Source: Streptomyces sp. cf386 (GTDB lineage: Bacteria; Actinomycetota; Actinomycetes; Streptomycetales; Streptomycetaceae). Taken from it: a stretch of DNA of 64,000 nt. The stretch's first letter is position 1, and each line of letters begins with the position of its first letter. The translations under genes and the position numbers were made by a program. Shown piece after piece: positions 49,476 through 58,473 of the stretch. The notes beneath the pieces are model-generated. The model ran no database searches and was not told where the DNA came from. It saw only the letters and a list, made by a program, of their open reading frames with translations. The stretch is taken from contig NZ_FNHV01000009.1 of NCBI RefSeq assembly GCF_900103585.1, positions 1 to 64,000 on the forward strand. Direction: 5' to 3'.

Positions 49476-50621
49476 TCAGCGGCTGAACGAGTGCACCGTC
49501 GTCGAACGGTACGTCTGCCCGGGTCGCAGCAGCGTCGACGGGAACGCCGGCTTGTTCGGCGAGTCCGGGAAGTGCTGCGTCTCCAGGCACAGAGCGTCGC
49601 CCTGCCGGTAGGTGCGGCCGGACGGGCCGACGAGGGTGCCGTCGAGGAAGTTGCCGGAGTAGAACTGCAGGCCCGGCTCGGTGGTCGCCATCCGCAGGGT
49701 GCGGCCGGAGGACGGGTCCTTCAGGGTCGCGATCCACTCGGGGCGCGGCGAGATGCCCTTGTCGAGCACCCAGTTGTGGTCGATGCCCTTGCCGTACAGC
49801 AGCTGCTGGTTGGCCTCGCGCAGGTCCTCGCCGATCGCCTTGGTGCGGCGGAAGTCGAAGGGGGTGCCCGCGACGGGGGCCGGCTCACCGGTGGGGATGA
49901 GGCCCGAGTCGACGGGGGTGTAGCGGGACGCGGCGATCTTCAGCTCGTGGTTCTCGATCGTGCCGCTGCCCTCGCCGGCGAGGTTCCAGTACACGTGGCT
50001 GGTGAGGTTGACGACCGTGGCCTTGTCGGTGGTGGCCTCGTAGTCGATGCGCCAGTCGCCGTGCCGGGTGAGGGTGTACGTCACCTTCACCTTGAGCGTG
50101 CCCGGGTAGCCCATCTCGCCGTCGACGGACGTGTAGTACAGGTACAGGCCGACGTCCGAGCCCTTGGTGAACGGCTCGATGTCCCACACGTGCTTGTCGA
50201 AGCCCTTGGCGCCGCCGTGCAGGCTGTGCACGCCGTCGTTGACGTTGACCTGGTAGGCCTTGCCGTCGATGCTGAACTGGCCCTTGCCGATGCGGTTCCC
50301 GTACCGGCCGATCAGGGCGCCGAAGTACGGGCTCTTGGCGACGTAGTCCTCGATGTTGTCGAAGCCCAGGGAGACGTTGGCGAGCCGGCCGCGGCGGTCC
50401 GGGATCTCCAGCGACTGCACGATGCCGCCGTAGGAGAGGACCTTCATCCGCGTGCCGCCGTTGGCCAGCGACCAGCTGTAGACCTTCGTGCCGTCGGCGA
50501 GGGTGCCGAAGAGCGACTTCACCGGCTTGTTGCCTCCCGTGCCGTGTGCGGTGCCGATGGTCGCGGCGGTGATCCCCGCCGCCGCGGCTCCGGCCATGAC
50601 CGTACGTCTGCTCGTGTCCAT
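49476..50621 (-). CDS. galM: secreted aldose 1-epimerase (mutarotase)
   Basis: 381 residues. The start MDTSRRTVMAGAAAAGITAA is a Tat-type signal peptide. The galactose-mutarotase fold carries IGRYGNRIGKGQFSIDG, the HSLHGGAKGFDKHVWD block, the catalytic His in NLTSHVYWNLAGEG and the catalytic Glu in CLETQHFPDSPNKP. Interconverts alpha and beta anomers of galactose or arabinose outside the cytoplasm before uptake. It is downstream of the ChvE-type importer on the same strand, after tandem hairpins, so it may be expressed at reduced level from that operon. Confidence 0.9.
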   Translation of the reverse strand: MDTSRRTVMAGAAAAGITAATIGTAHGTGGNKPVKSLFGTLADGTKVYSWSLANGGTRMKVLSYGGIVQSLEIPDRRGRLANVSLGFDNIEDYVAKSPYFGALIGRYGNRIGKGQFSIDGKAYQVNVNDGVHSLHGGAKGFDKHVWDIEPFTKGSDVGLYLYYTSVDGEMGYPGTLKVKVTYTLTRHGDWRIDYEATTDKATVVNLTSHVYWNLAGEGSGTIENHELKIAASRYTPVDSGLIPTGEPAPVAGTPFDFRRTKAIGEDLREANQQLLYGKGIDHNWVLDKGISPRPEWIATLKDPSSGRTLRMATTEPGLQFYSGNFLDGTLVGPSGRTYRQGDALCLETQHFPDSPNKPAFPSTLLRPGQTYRSTTVHSFSR

Positions 50622-50698
50622 GTGCGGCTCCACTTCTTCGGGAAGCTGCTGAAACTCTGAGTAGTGCGAGAACTGCTGGGGACTGCCGGGAAAGAACC

Positions 50699-50749
50699 GG
50701 GCCCCGCCGTTCTGGCGGGGCCCTGGGGCCCCGCCGTCCTGACGGGGCC
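50699..50749 (-). terminator. tandem GC-rich hairpins between the importer and epimerase genes
   Basis: GGGCCCCGCC (50699-50708) pairs with GGCGGGGCCC (50714-50723); a second stem GGCCCCG (50727-50733) pairs with CGGGGCC (50743-50749). They follow the permease stop (50759 on the minus strand) and may attenuate read-through into galM. Confidence 0.65.
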
Positions 50750-50758
50750 TGCTCGGCC

Positions 50759-52003
50759 TTACGAACCGACCTTGCGCTTGTTCCATACGTCGAACCCGAC
50801 CGCCGCCAGCAGCACCAGGCCCTTGATGACCTGCTGCCAGTCGGTGCCGATGCCGACGAGGTTCATACCGTTGTTCAGCACGCCCAGGACCAGGCCACCG
50901 ATGATCGCGCCGAGGACCGTGCCGACGCCGCCGCTCATCGACGCGCCGCCGATGAACGAGGCCGCGATGGCCTCCAGCTCGAAGTTGAGGCCGGCCTTGG
51001 GAGAGGCCGCGTTGAAGCGGGCGGCGAAGACCAGACCCGCCAGGGCCGCGAGCATGCCCATGTTCAGGAAGACCAGGAAGGTGACCTTCTTGTCCTTCAC
51101 ACCCGACAGCTTGGCCGCGGGCAGGTTGCCGCCGATGGCGTAGATGTGGCGGCCGATGATCGCGTTGCGCATGACATAGCCGAAGCCGACCAGCAGCACG
51201 CCCAGGATGAGCAGCACGATCGGGGCGCCCTTGTAGCTGGCCAGCAGCATCGTCAGCGTGAGGATGGCGGCGCCGAGCGCGACCAGCTTCAGCAGGAACA
51301 GGTTGAAGGGCGGGACGTCGAGGGAGAACTCCTGCTGCCGGCGGCGGTCACGGAACTCCTGGAAGACCACGAACGCGATCATCGCGAAGCCCAGCAACAG
51401 GGTGAGGTTGTGGTAGTTGGTGTTCGGGCCGACCTCGGGCAGGAAGCCGTTGGCGACCTTCTGCAGCCCCTCCGGGAACGGGCCGAGGGTCTGGCCCTCC
51501 AGGAAGATCTCCGTCAGACCGCGGAAGATCAGCATGCCCGCGAGGGTCACGATGAAGGAGGGTATGCCGCCGTACGCGATGAAGAACCCTTGCGCGGCAC
51601 CCGCGAGGGCGCCCATCGCGAGGCAGAGGATCACGGCGAGTGGCCATGGCATGTCGTTCTTGACCATGAACACGGCCGCCATCGAGCCGACGAACGCCGT
51701 CAACGAGCCGACGGACAGGTCGATGTGGCCCGCGATGATGACCAGCATCATGCCGATCGCGAGGATCAGGATGTAGCTGTTCTGCAGCACCAGGTTGGAG
51801 ACGTTGCGCGGCAGCAGCAGGTCGCCGTCGGTCCACACGGCGAACAGCACCACGATCAGGCCGAGGGCGATCAACATGCCGTACTGCCGCATGTTGCGGC
51901 GCATACCGTCCAGCACCAGCTGGAGCAGACCGTCGCCCGCGGCCCCTCCGCTCTTCCCCGGCGGCGCGGGGGCCGGGGTCTTGGCGGTCACATCCGTGCT
52001 CAT
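50759..52003 (-). CDS. mmsB: monosaccharide ABC permease, GguB/MmsB type
   Basis: 414 residues with about ten helices of the BPD_transp_2 (ribose/xylose) fold. Markers are ILAIGMMLVIIAGHIDLSVG and SMSGGVGTVLGAIIGGLVLG. The long N-terminal cytoplasmic segment and the extra mid-loop match the multiple-monosaccharide permease GguB. Overlaps the ATPase stop (ATGA at 52000-52003). Transports galactose, arabinose or related aldoses with the ATPase and binding protein encoded just upstream. Confidence 0.88.
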   Translation of the reverse strand: MSTDVTAKTPAPAPPGKSGGAAGDGLLQLVLDGMRRNMRQYGMLIALGLIVVLFAVWTDGDLLLPRNVSNLVLQNSYILILAIGMMLVIIAGHIDLSVGSLTAFVGSMAAVFMVKNDMPWPLAVILCLAMGALAGAAQGFFIAYGGIPSFIVTLAGMLIFRGLTEIFLEGQTLGPFPEGLQKVANGFLPEVGPNTNYHNLTLLLGFAMIAFVVFQEFRDRRRQQEFSLDVPPFNLFLLKLVALGAAILTLTMLLASYKGAPIVLLILGVLLVGFGYVMRNAIIGRHIYAIGGNLPAAKLSGVKDKKVTFLVFLNMGMLAALAGLVFAARFNAASPKAGLNFELEAIAASFIGGASMSGGVGTVLGAIIGGLVLGVLNNGMNLVGIGTDWQQVIKGLVLLAAVGFDVWNKRKVGS

Positions 52004-53550
52004 CGGGATACCTCTTTGTCCTTTGTCATCTGACGCATCAGCGATTCCTGCGAGGCCTCGGCCCGCGAGAACTCACCGGTCAGCCGCCCCGCGGCCATCG
52101 TGTAGATGCGGTCACACATGCCGAGCAGCTCGGGCAGCTCGGAGGAGATGAAGACGACCGCCTTGCCCTGGGCGGCCAGCTGGTCGATGACCGTGTAGAT
52201 CTCGTACTTGGCGCCGACGTCGATACCGCGCGTGGGTTCGTCCAGGATCAGCACGTCCGGGCCCGCGAAGATCCACTTGCTGAGGACGACCTTCTGCTGG
52301 TTGCCGCCGGACAGCTTGCCCACCGGCTCGAAGACGGTCGGTGCCTTGATGTTCATGGACTTGCGGAAGCCCTCGGCGACCTGCCGCTCCCCGTGCTCGT
52401 CGACCACGCCCCGCTTGGCGACCTTGCCCAGCGCACTGAGCGAGATGTTGCGGTTGATGGTGTCGATGAGGTTGAGGCCGTAGTGCTTGCGGTCCTCGGT
52501 GACGTACGCGATGCCGTGCTTGACCGCCTCGGGGACGGACTTCGTACGGATCTCCGTGCCGTCCTTGAGGACCGTGCCGCCCGCGTACCGGCCGTAGGTG
52601 CGCCCGAAGACGTTCATCGCGAGTTCCGTGCGGCCGGCGCCCATCAGGCCCGCGATGCCGACGATCTCCCCGCGCCGCACGGACAGCGACACATCGTCGA
52701 CCACCTTGCGCTGCTGGTCGATCGGGTGGTGCACGGTCCAGTTGCGGATCTCCAGCGCGGGGGCCGCGCCCTTCTCCGCCTCGTGCGGGGTGCGGTCCGG
52801 GAAGCGGTGCTCCAGGTCCCGGCCGACCATGCCGCTGATGATCCGGTCCTCGGTGGTCTCCGCGGCCTTCACATCGAGGGTCTCGATGGTCTGGCCGTCG
52901 CGGAGGATCGTCACCGAGTCGGCGACCTTGCGGATCTCGTTGAGCTTGTGGGAGATGATGATCGAGGTGATGCCCTGCTTCTTCAACTCCAGGATCAGAT
53001 CCAGGAGTTTGTCGCTGTCCTCGTCGTTCAGGGCCGCGGTCGGCTCATCCAGGATGAGCAGCTTCACCTTCTTCGACAGCGCCTTCGCGATCTCCACGAG
53101 CTGCTGCTTGCCCACGCCGATGTCGGCGACGCGGGTGTCCGGGTGGTCGGACAGGCCGACCCGGCGCAGCAGTTCGGTGGCGTGCCGCAGGGTCTCCCGC
53201 CAGTCGATGAACCCGCCCTTGGCGTGCTCGTTGCCGAGGAAGATGTTCTCCGCGAGGGAGAGGTAGGGCGACAGCGCCAGTTCCTGGTGGATGATGACGA
53301 TGCCGCGGTGCTCGCTCGCCCGGATGTCCTTGAACTCGCAGACATCGCCCTCGAAGAGGATGTCCCCCTCGTAGGTGCCGTGCGGGTGGACGCCGGAGAG
53401 GACCTTCATCAGGGTCGACTTACCGGCGCCGTTCTCCCCGCAGATGGCGTGGACCTCGCCCTGCTGGACGGTCAGTGTGACGTCCGACAGCGCCTTGACG
53501 CCGGGAAAGGTCTTGACGATCGAGCGCATTTCCAGGACGGGTCCCGCCAT
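52000..53550 (-). CDS. mmsA: monosaccharide ABC importer ATPase, GguA/MmsA type (two ABC domains)
   Basis: 516 residues with two nucleotide-binding domains. The first has Walker A GENGAGKST, Walker B LLILDEPTAAL and an ABC signature region VGKQQLVEIAKAL; the second has GLMGAGRTE, LSGGNQQKV and LILDEPTRGIDVG. Duplicated ATPases are standard for CUT2 monosaccharide importers. The ATG at 53550 follows GGAAGG. It energises the 50759 permease and accepts sugar from the 53583 lipoprotein. Confidence 0.9.
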   Translation of the reverse strand: MAGPVLEMRSIVKTFPGVKALSDVTLTVQQGEVHAICGENGAGKSTLMKVLSGVHPHGTYEGDILFEGDVCEFKDIRASEHRGIVIIHQELALSPYLSLAENIFLGNEHAKGGFIDWRETLRHATELLRRVGLSDHPDTRVADIGVGKQQLVEIAKALSKKVKLLILDEPTAALNDEDSDKLLDLILELKKQGITSIIISHKLNEIRKVADSVTILRDGQTIETLDVKAAETTEDRIISGMVGRDLEHRFPDRTPHEAEKGAAPALEIRNWTVHHPIDQQRKVVDDVSLSVRRGEIVGIAGLMGAGRTELAMNVFGRTYGRYAGGTVLKDGTEIRTKSVPEAVKHGIAYVTEDRKHYGLNLIDTINRNISLSALGKVAKRGVVDEHGERQVAEGFRKSMNIKAPTVFEPVGKLSGGNQQKVVLSKWIFAGPDVLILDEPTRGIDVGAKYEIYTVIDQLAAQGKAVVFISSELPELLGMCDRIYTMAAGRLTGEFSRAEASQESLMRQMTKDKEVSR

Positions 53551-53582
53551 GGTCGTGCCTTCCAATCAGAGTGGGCCGGCGG

Positions 53583-54695
53583 TTACTTGAGGTCGCTTTC
53601 CTTGATGTAACCGGAGTCGACCACCGTCTCCTTGTAGTTGGTCTTGTCGACGCTGACCGGCGTGAGCAGGTAGGCGGGGACGACCTTGGAGCCGTTGTCG
53701 TAGGTCTTGGTGTCGTTGACCTCGGGCTTCTTCTTGTTGAGCACCGCGTCGACCATGTTCGAGGCCACCTTGGCGAGCTCACGGGTGTCCTTGTAGACGG
53801 TCATCGACTGCTCGTCGGCGATGATCGACTTCACCGAGGCGACCTCGGCGTCCTGGCCGGTGACGATCGGCAGCGGCTTGCTCTTGGAGCCGTAGTCGTC
53901 CGACTTCAGCGCCGAGAGGATGCCGATGGAGATGCCGTCGTACGGCGAGAGGACCGCGTCGACCCGGCCCGAGCGGTACTTCGAGGTCAGGATGTCGTCC
54001 ATGCGCTTCTGGGCGGTGCCGCCGTCCCAGCGCAGGGTGGTGACCTGGTTCAGCGCGGTCTGGCCGGACTTGACGACGAGCTGCTTCTTGTCGATGTAGG
54101 GCTGCAGGACGTTCATCGCGCCCTGGAAGAAGTAGCGCGTGTTGTTGTCGTCGTTGGAGCCGGCGAACAGCTCGATGTTGAACGGGCCCTTCTTGGAGCC
54201 GTCCTTCAGGCCGAGCTTCTCGACGATGTAGCTGCCCTGGAGCTCGCCGACCTTCTCGTTGTCGAACGACGCGTAGTAGTCGACGTTCTCGGTGCCGAGG
54301 ATGAGGCGGTCGTAGGAGATCACCGGGATGTTCGCGTCGGCGGCCTGCTGGAGCACGTTGTTCATCGACTTGTTGTCGATGGCCGCGACGATCAGCGCCT
54401 TCACGCCCTGCGTGATCAGGTTCTCGATCTGACCGACCTGCTGGTCCGGGTCGTCCTCGCCGTAGACCAGCTTGGTCTTGTAGCCCTTGGACTCCAGATC
54501 CGCGACGACGTTCTTGCCGTCGGCGATCCAGCGCTCCGAGGACTTGGTCGGCATCGCGATGCCGATGGTCGCGCCTTCGGCGCTGCCCGAGTCGTCCTTG
54601 GAGCCGCCCTCGCCGCTCTGGCCACAGGCGGACAGGGTCAGGGCGAGCGAGGCGGCGGAGGCTATGGCGGCGAGTGCGGCTCTGCGAGTACGCAT
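53583..54695 (-). CDS. chvE: ChvE-like multiple-sugar-binding lipoprotein
   Basis: 370 residues from ATG 54695; an earlier in-frame ATG (54704) abuts the Shine-Dalgarno AAGG too closely. A lipobox LTLSACGQ makes it membrane-anchored. The periplasmic-binding-protein fold reads IGIAMPTKSSERWIADGKNV, KALIVAAIDNKSMNNVLQQA, IPVISYDRLILGTENVDYYA, matching ChvE, which binds galactose, arabinose, glucose and similar aldoses. No copy of the shared palindrome lies directly upstream, so control of this operon may differ from its neighbours. Confidence 0.9.
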   Translation of the reverse strand: MRTRRAALAAIASAASLALTLSACGQSGEGGSKDDSGSAEGATIGIAMPTKSSERWIADGKNVVADLESKGYKTKLVYGEDDPDQQVGQIENLITQGVKALIVAAIDNKSMNNVLQQAADANIPVISYDRLILGTENVDYYASFDNEKVGELQGSYIVEKLGLKDGSKKGPFNIELFAGSNDDNNTRYFFQGAMNVLQPYIDKKQLVVKSGQTALNQVTTLRWDGGTAQKRMDDILTSKYRSGRVDAVLSPYDGISIGILSALKSDDYGSKSKPLPIVTGQDAEVASVKSIIADEQSMTVYKDTRELAKVASNMVDAVLNKKKPEVNDTKTYDNGSKVVPAYLLTPVSVDKTNYKETVVDSGYIKESDLK

Positions 54696-54834
54696 GGTCA
54701 TCATCCTTGATGTGTGTGAGCAGGGCTCGGTCGGGCGGTGCGAAGACGCTTCGAGTGCTGAACGGAGAACTGCAAGGGTGTGTGGGATTGTGTTCGACTG
54801 CGTCTTCTTCTGTGAAGGGGGTTTGTCCGGAACG

Positions 54835-55797
54835 TTATGCGGGAGTTTCGAATCGCTTCAGCGTTCCGGGCAGCCGTGAACCGAGGGGCGCCATGTCGCC
54901 GTCAGCTCCGTGCCGTGCGAGCAGGTCCAGGGCCAGCCGGCCGCGCCGTACGCGTTCCCGGGCGGTGGCCAGCGTCAGGTCCCGCATGTGATGTCCGTAG
55001 GGATAGATGCCGGGGGCCTTGGAGAGCCCGAACTTCAGATAGAGCGGTGCGCCGCGCCGGATCAGCTCGGCGACCTCGTACATCCGGATATAGCCGCCGA
55101 GGTCGTCGGGGGCCTCGATGTACATGTCCATGGGGGCGGCGGAGACCCGCCGTATCTCGGTGAGGTGATCGAGCGTCAGATCGCTCGGCACGTTGATCGA
55201 GTCGCCGCCGAGGTTCTCGTACACGGCGTACGCGGCCGGGTTGACCGGGCCGATCAGCGCGCTCACCTTGAGGGTCGTGTCGGCCGGGATGATCCCGGCG
55301 GTCCGCGCCCGGTGCAGCGTCCACAGCACGCCCTCGTCGGCGACGAGCAGGCACTTCACGCCCAACTCCGTCGCCCGTACGGCGTCCTCGACGCAGCCGG
55401 CGACGGCGTCGTGGCCGCGTGCGCGCAGACCGGCCCCCCGCGAGTCGGTGCGCGTGGAGCCGCCGATGTCCCAGGTGCCGCGCGGGCCGGTGAACAGGCA
55501 GAGCTCGATGTCACGTTCGTTCGTCGCGTCGACCATCTCGGTGATCTCGGCGTCGGTCAGCATCCACACACCGCTGCCCTGGCTGATCCGGTGGATCGGC
55601 ACGTCGAGTCGCGAGGCTTCCTTCAGAATGACGGCCAGCGCTTCGGGACCCTCGCACGAGGGGATCTCGGTGCGCCATCTGCCGCCGCCCGGGAAGGTGT
55701 GGGGCGAGGCGTCGGCGGGGGAGAGGTCGGGCGCGCCCAGGCCGAGGGCGGCGAGCGCCTGCTCGCCGGGTCGACGGGCTGCGGAAGCGTCGGTCAC
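54835..55797 (-). CDS. U32-peptidase-like TIM-barrel protein
   Basis: 320 residues from a GTG at 55797 after AAGGACAG. The order of motifs (RISQGSGVWMLTDAEITEMV, IELCLFTGPRGTWDIGG, KCLLVADEGVLWTLH, GGDSINVPSDLTLDHLTEI, APLYLKFGLSKAPGIYPYG) resembles the U32 family fold, best known for ubiquinone and tRNA hydroxylation factors rather than true proteases. No cysteine clusters for an Fe-S site are seen. It has its own candidate IclR-type operator 16 nt upstream and sits between importer and dehydrogenase genes. A sugar-acid role is suspected from context only. Confidence 0.6.
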   Translation of the reverse strand: MTDASAARRPGEQALAALGLGAPDLSPADASPHTFPGGGRWRTEIPSCEGPEALAVILKEASRLDVPIHRISQGSGVWMLTDAEITEMVDATNERDIELCLFTGPRGTWDIGGSTRTDSRGAGLRARGHDAVAGCVEDAVRATELGVKCLLVADEGVLWTLHRARTAGIIPADTTLKVSALIGPVNPAAYAVYENLGGDSINVPSDLTLDHLTEIRRVSAAPMDMYIEAPDDLGGYIRMYEVAELIRRGAPLYLKFGLSKAPGIYPYGHHMRDLTLATARERVRRGRLALDLLARHGADGDMAPLGSRLPGTLKRFETPA

Positions 55798-55812
55798 AAG
55801 CTGTCCTTCGTG

Positions 55813-55827
55813 TTCGATATGTCGGAC
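55813..55827. promoter_or_regulatory. candidate IclR-regulon operator before the U32-like gene
   Basis: TTCGATATGTCGGAC shares TTCGATATxTCG with 22532-22546. It lies 15-30 nt upstream of the GTG at 55797, in the position of a promoter-blocking site. Confidence 0.55.
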
Positions 55828-55862
55828 GAGGTTCGCGGCTCAGGCTGTGCGGGGCTTTGGGT

Positions 55863-55907
55863 GTACGCCGGCACGGGGACCGTCAGGTTGCCCCCGTGCC
55901 GGCGTAC
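55863..55907 (-). terminator. 16-bp perfect stem-loop after the sugar dehydrogenase
   Basis: GTACGCCGGCACGGGG (55863-55878) pairs perfectly with CCCCGTGCCGGCGTAC (55892-55907), loop 13 nt. It lies just past the dehydrogenase stop, separating it from the U32-like gene that has its own operator. Confidence 0.8.
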
Positions 55908-55922
55908 GGCTGAGGGGGTCAC

Positions 55923-56927
55923 TCAGGGGCGAAGGAGGACCTTGCCCACCTTCGGATCACCGGACCCGACGAGCTCGATCGCCTGCGGGAACTCCGCTAG
56001 CGGAAGCTCGTGCGTGACCAGCGGAAGCGGATCGAGCAGCCCGGCCCCGAAGACGCGCACCGTGTGCGCCCAGGCGTCCGGCGGCGCCCCGAAGACGGTG
56101 TGCACCTCCAGCTGCCGTACGACGAGATCGGTCGGGTCGAGACCCTGCGCACCCGACGCCGGGATCCCGGTGAGGACCAGTCGCCCACCGCGCCTCAGTA
56201 GCGAGGCGGAGGTGCGCGCGGCGTCCGCGGACCCGGCCGTCTCGATGACGACGTCGAAGTCGTCGGGGAGCAGCTGGTCCTTGGTACGGAAGTCGGTCGC
56301 GCCGTACTGCCGCGACAGCGCCTCGCGGTCGCCCCGGGTGCCGACGACGAGCAGCTCGGCCGGCGAGCCCGCCTTCAAGAACTGAACGGCGAACATCCCG
56401 AGTGTCCCGGTGCCCACCACCGCCACCCGCTCGCCCGGCAGCGCGTTCGCCTTGATCGCGGCGGCGGCGATACAGGCGGCCGGCTCCAGCAGGGCGGCGG
56501 CGGTGAGGTCGGCGTCGTCCGGCAGGGCGTGCAGCAGCCGGGCCGGGAGCGTGAGCGTGGCGGCCATGGCGCCGGGCTGGGTGAACCCGGTCTCCTCGTA
56601 GCCCGCGCTGCACAGCGTGGTCTCACCGGCGTGGCAGCGGTCGCAGACCTGGCAGTTGCGGAAGCCCTCGCCGACGACCTTGCGGCCGACGAGCGCCTGA
56701 GGCACACCGGCGCCGACCGCCTGCACGGTCCCGGACCACTCATGGCCCGGCGTCAGCGGGTAACGGACGTACCCCTCCGGCCGGTTGCCCTGGTACACCT
56801 CGCGGTCACTGCCGCAGATGCCGACGGCGTGGACGCGCACCAGCGCCTCACCGGCCTCCGGCTCACGCGGCGTGTGCTCGGTGAGCCGGTGCTCGCCGGG
56901 CGCCTCGATGACGACGGCGGTGCTCAC
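55923..56927 (-). CDS. zinc-dependent sugar dehydrogenase (MDR family)
   Basis: 334 residues from a GTG overlapping the dehydratase stop (GTGA). Catalytic-zinc ligands are in GICGSDREVYQG and GHEWSG; four structural cysteines are in CQVCDRCHAGETTLC. The NAD-binding motif is AVVGTGTLGMFAVQF. This is the sorbitol/threonine-dehydrogenase branch of medium-chain dehydrogenases. Coupled to a galactonate-dehydratase-like gene, it likely oxidises galactose, arabinose or the derived sugar alcohol to a lactone, feeding the SMP-30 lactonase and the dehydratase. Confidence 0.85.
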   Translation of the reverse strand: MSTAVVIEAPGEHRLTEHTPREPEAGEALVRVHAVGICGSDREVYQGNRPEGYVRYPLTPGHEWSGTVQAVGAGVPQALVGRKVVGEGFRNCQVCDRCHAGETTLCSAGYEETGFTQPGAMAATLTLPARLLHALPDDADLTAAALLEPAACIAAAAIKANALPGERVAVVGTGTLGMFAVQFLKAGSPAELLVVGTRGDREALSRQYGATDFRTKDQLLPDDFDVVIETAGSADAARTSASLLRRGGRLVLTGIPASGAQGLDPTDLVVRQLEVHTVFGAPPDAWAHTVRVFGAGLLDPLPLVTHELPLAEFPQAIELVGSGDPKVGKVLLRP

Positions 56928-58090
56928 TGCTCGGTGCCCTTCGGCTTGCGCTGCTCCCAGCCGTCGGCCCACAGGTCGAACCGGGCCTGCTGCTGCGGGA
57001 ACTCCGCGGCGGCGTCGACGTCCAGCTCCACACCGAGACCGGGCTCGTGGGAGAGGTGGAAGCAGCCGTCCTCGGGGTTCACCTGGGGGGCGCCCTTGAT
57101 GACCTTCTTGATCTCCGCGTCCGCGAAGTCGTTGAAGTGCTCAAGGATCTTGAAGTTGGGGGCGGTGAAGCCGACCTGCAGGGAGGCGGCGGTCAGCACG
57201 GGCCCGCCCACGTTGTGGGGCGCGACCAGCACGTAGTGCGTCTCGGCGGTGGCGGCCAGCTTACGGGTCTCCCAGATACCGCCGATGTGGCCGACGTCCG
57301 GCTGGATGATGTCCACGGCCTGGCTCTCGAAGAGCTCCCGGAACTCGATGCGATCGTGGATGCGCTCACCCGTGGCGACCGGCATGTCGACCTTGGCGGC
57401 AACCTTCTCCAGCGCCTTCAGGTTCTCCGGCGGCACCGGCTCCTCCAGCCATGCGGGCTTGAACGGTGCCAGCTCCTTGGCCAGGCGGACGGCGGTGGCG
57501 GGGGAGAAGCGGCCGTGCATCTCCAGCATCAGCTCGGCGTCCGGGCCGATGGCGTCGCGCACGGCCTCGATCAGGGAGACCGCGTAGAGGCTCTGCTCGT
57601 GGTCGAGCTCGAAGTGGCCCGTCCCGAACGGGTCGATCTTGAGCGCCCGGTAACCGCGCTCCATGACCCCCTGGGCCGCCTTGTGGTACGCCTCGGGTGT
57701 CCGTTCGGTGGTGTACCAGCCGTTGGCGTACGCCTTGACCTTGTCGGTGACCTTGCCGCCGAGGAGCTGCCAGACGGGCACCCCGAGGGCCTTGCCCTTG
57801 ATGTCCCAGCAGGCCATCTCGATCACGGCGATTCCGGACATCACGATCTCGCCGGCCCGGCCGTAGTCGCCGTACTTCATCCGCTTGACGAGATCCTCGA
57901 CAGCGAACGGGTCGGAGCCGAGAATGTGATTGGTCTTCGCCTCGTGCAGATAGCCGAGCAGTGCGTCGGTGTGGCCCAGCATGCGGGTCTCGCCGACGCC
58001 GGTGAGTCCCTCGTCGGTGTGCACCTGGACGTAGGTCAGGTTCCGCCACGGCGTTCCGACCACGTGTGTGCTGATTCCCGTGATGCGCAC
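56924..58090 (-). CDS. dgoD: galactonate-dehydratase-like enolase superfamily enzyme
   Basis: 388 residues from a GTG at 58090 with AGGGAG upstream. The mandelate-racemase fold shows the N-terminal cap (VHTDEGLTGVGETRMLGHTD), YRALKIDPFGTGHFELD, metal-ligand glutamates in LMLEMHGRFS and WLEEPVPPENL, GERIHDRIEFRELFE and DIIQPDVGHIGGIWETRKLA. The ExH pair in LEMHGRFS is where galactonate dehydratase has DxH. It should dehydrate an aldonate (D-galactonate, or L-arabinonate-like acids) to the 2-keto-3-deoxy acid. Two copies of the shared palindrome precede it. Exact substrate not readable. Confidence 0.8.
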   Translation of the reverse strand: MRITGISTHVVGTPWRNLTYVQVHTDEGLTGVGETRMLGHTDALLGYLHEAKTNHILGSDPFAVEDLVKRMKYGDYGRAGEIVMSGIAVIEMACWDIKGKALGVPVWQLLGGKVTDKVKAYANGWYTTERTPEAYHKAAQGVMERGYRALKIDPFGTGHFELDHEQSLYAVSLIEAVRDAIGPDAELMLEMHGRFSPATAVRLAKELAPFKPAWLEEPVPPENLKALEKVAAKVDMPVATGERIHDRIEFRELFESQAVDIIQPDVGHIGGIWETRKLAATAETHYVLVAPHNVGGPVLTAASLQVGFTAPNFKILEHFNDFADAEIKKVIKGAPQVNPEDGCFHLSHEPGLGVELDVDAAAEFPQQQARFDLWADGWEQRKPKGTEQ

Positions 58091-58115
58091 GGTACTCCCT
58101 GTCCTCTTCGGTCTG

Positions 58116-58149
58116 TTCGAAATATCGGCACTCGTTCGAAATGCTGGTC
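58116..58149. promoter_or_regulatory. candidate IclR-regulon operator with a second half-site
   Basis: TTCGAAATATCGGCA at 58116-58130 shares GTTCGAAATATCGG exactly with the reverse complement of the YtfQ upstream site. A second partial copy, TTCGAAATGCTGGTC, is at 58135-58149. The pair lies 26 nt before the dehydratase GTG. Confidence 0.6.
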
Positions 58150-58412
58150 GCGACAGTAGGGACGACCACATGCGAGTGTCAATGGGTCTACAAACAACGG
58201 TTTCGATGCGGCGGTGCAGGCGGCGGCGAGGCGGATGCGACGGGGTGTGCCGCGAGGGCCGCAGGGCTCTTCGAGGGCGTGTACATGCCTCCCTGGCGGG
58301 TACTCGGATCGCTCCTGACCAGGTAAAACGCCCTCGGTCCCGCAACCTGTGCCGCCCGTCGCGTTATTCAACCGTGACGACTTCTCTGACGCAGCCCTCT
58401 TGACCGGCGCGA

Positions 58413-58430
58413 ATTGTTAGCGCTCACAAT
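58413..58430. promoter_or_regulatory. LacI-type operator ATTGTTAGCGCTCACAAT upstream of the LacI gene
   Basis: An 18-bp near-palindrome with central AGCGCT, overlapping a TTGACC -35-like box (58400-58405) and a CACAAT -10-like hexamer (58425-58430). The placement suggests autoregulation of the LacI gene. Confidence 0.7.
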
Positions 58431-58473
58431 ACGTCCGCATTCACCAGTCGACCCCGACGGCATGCAAGGAGGT

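Noticed and set aside
54705..54834. IclR-type operator before the ChvE-like gene
   Set aside because: Only a TTCGACT fragment is present; it lacks the second arm of the palindrome.
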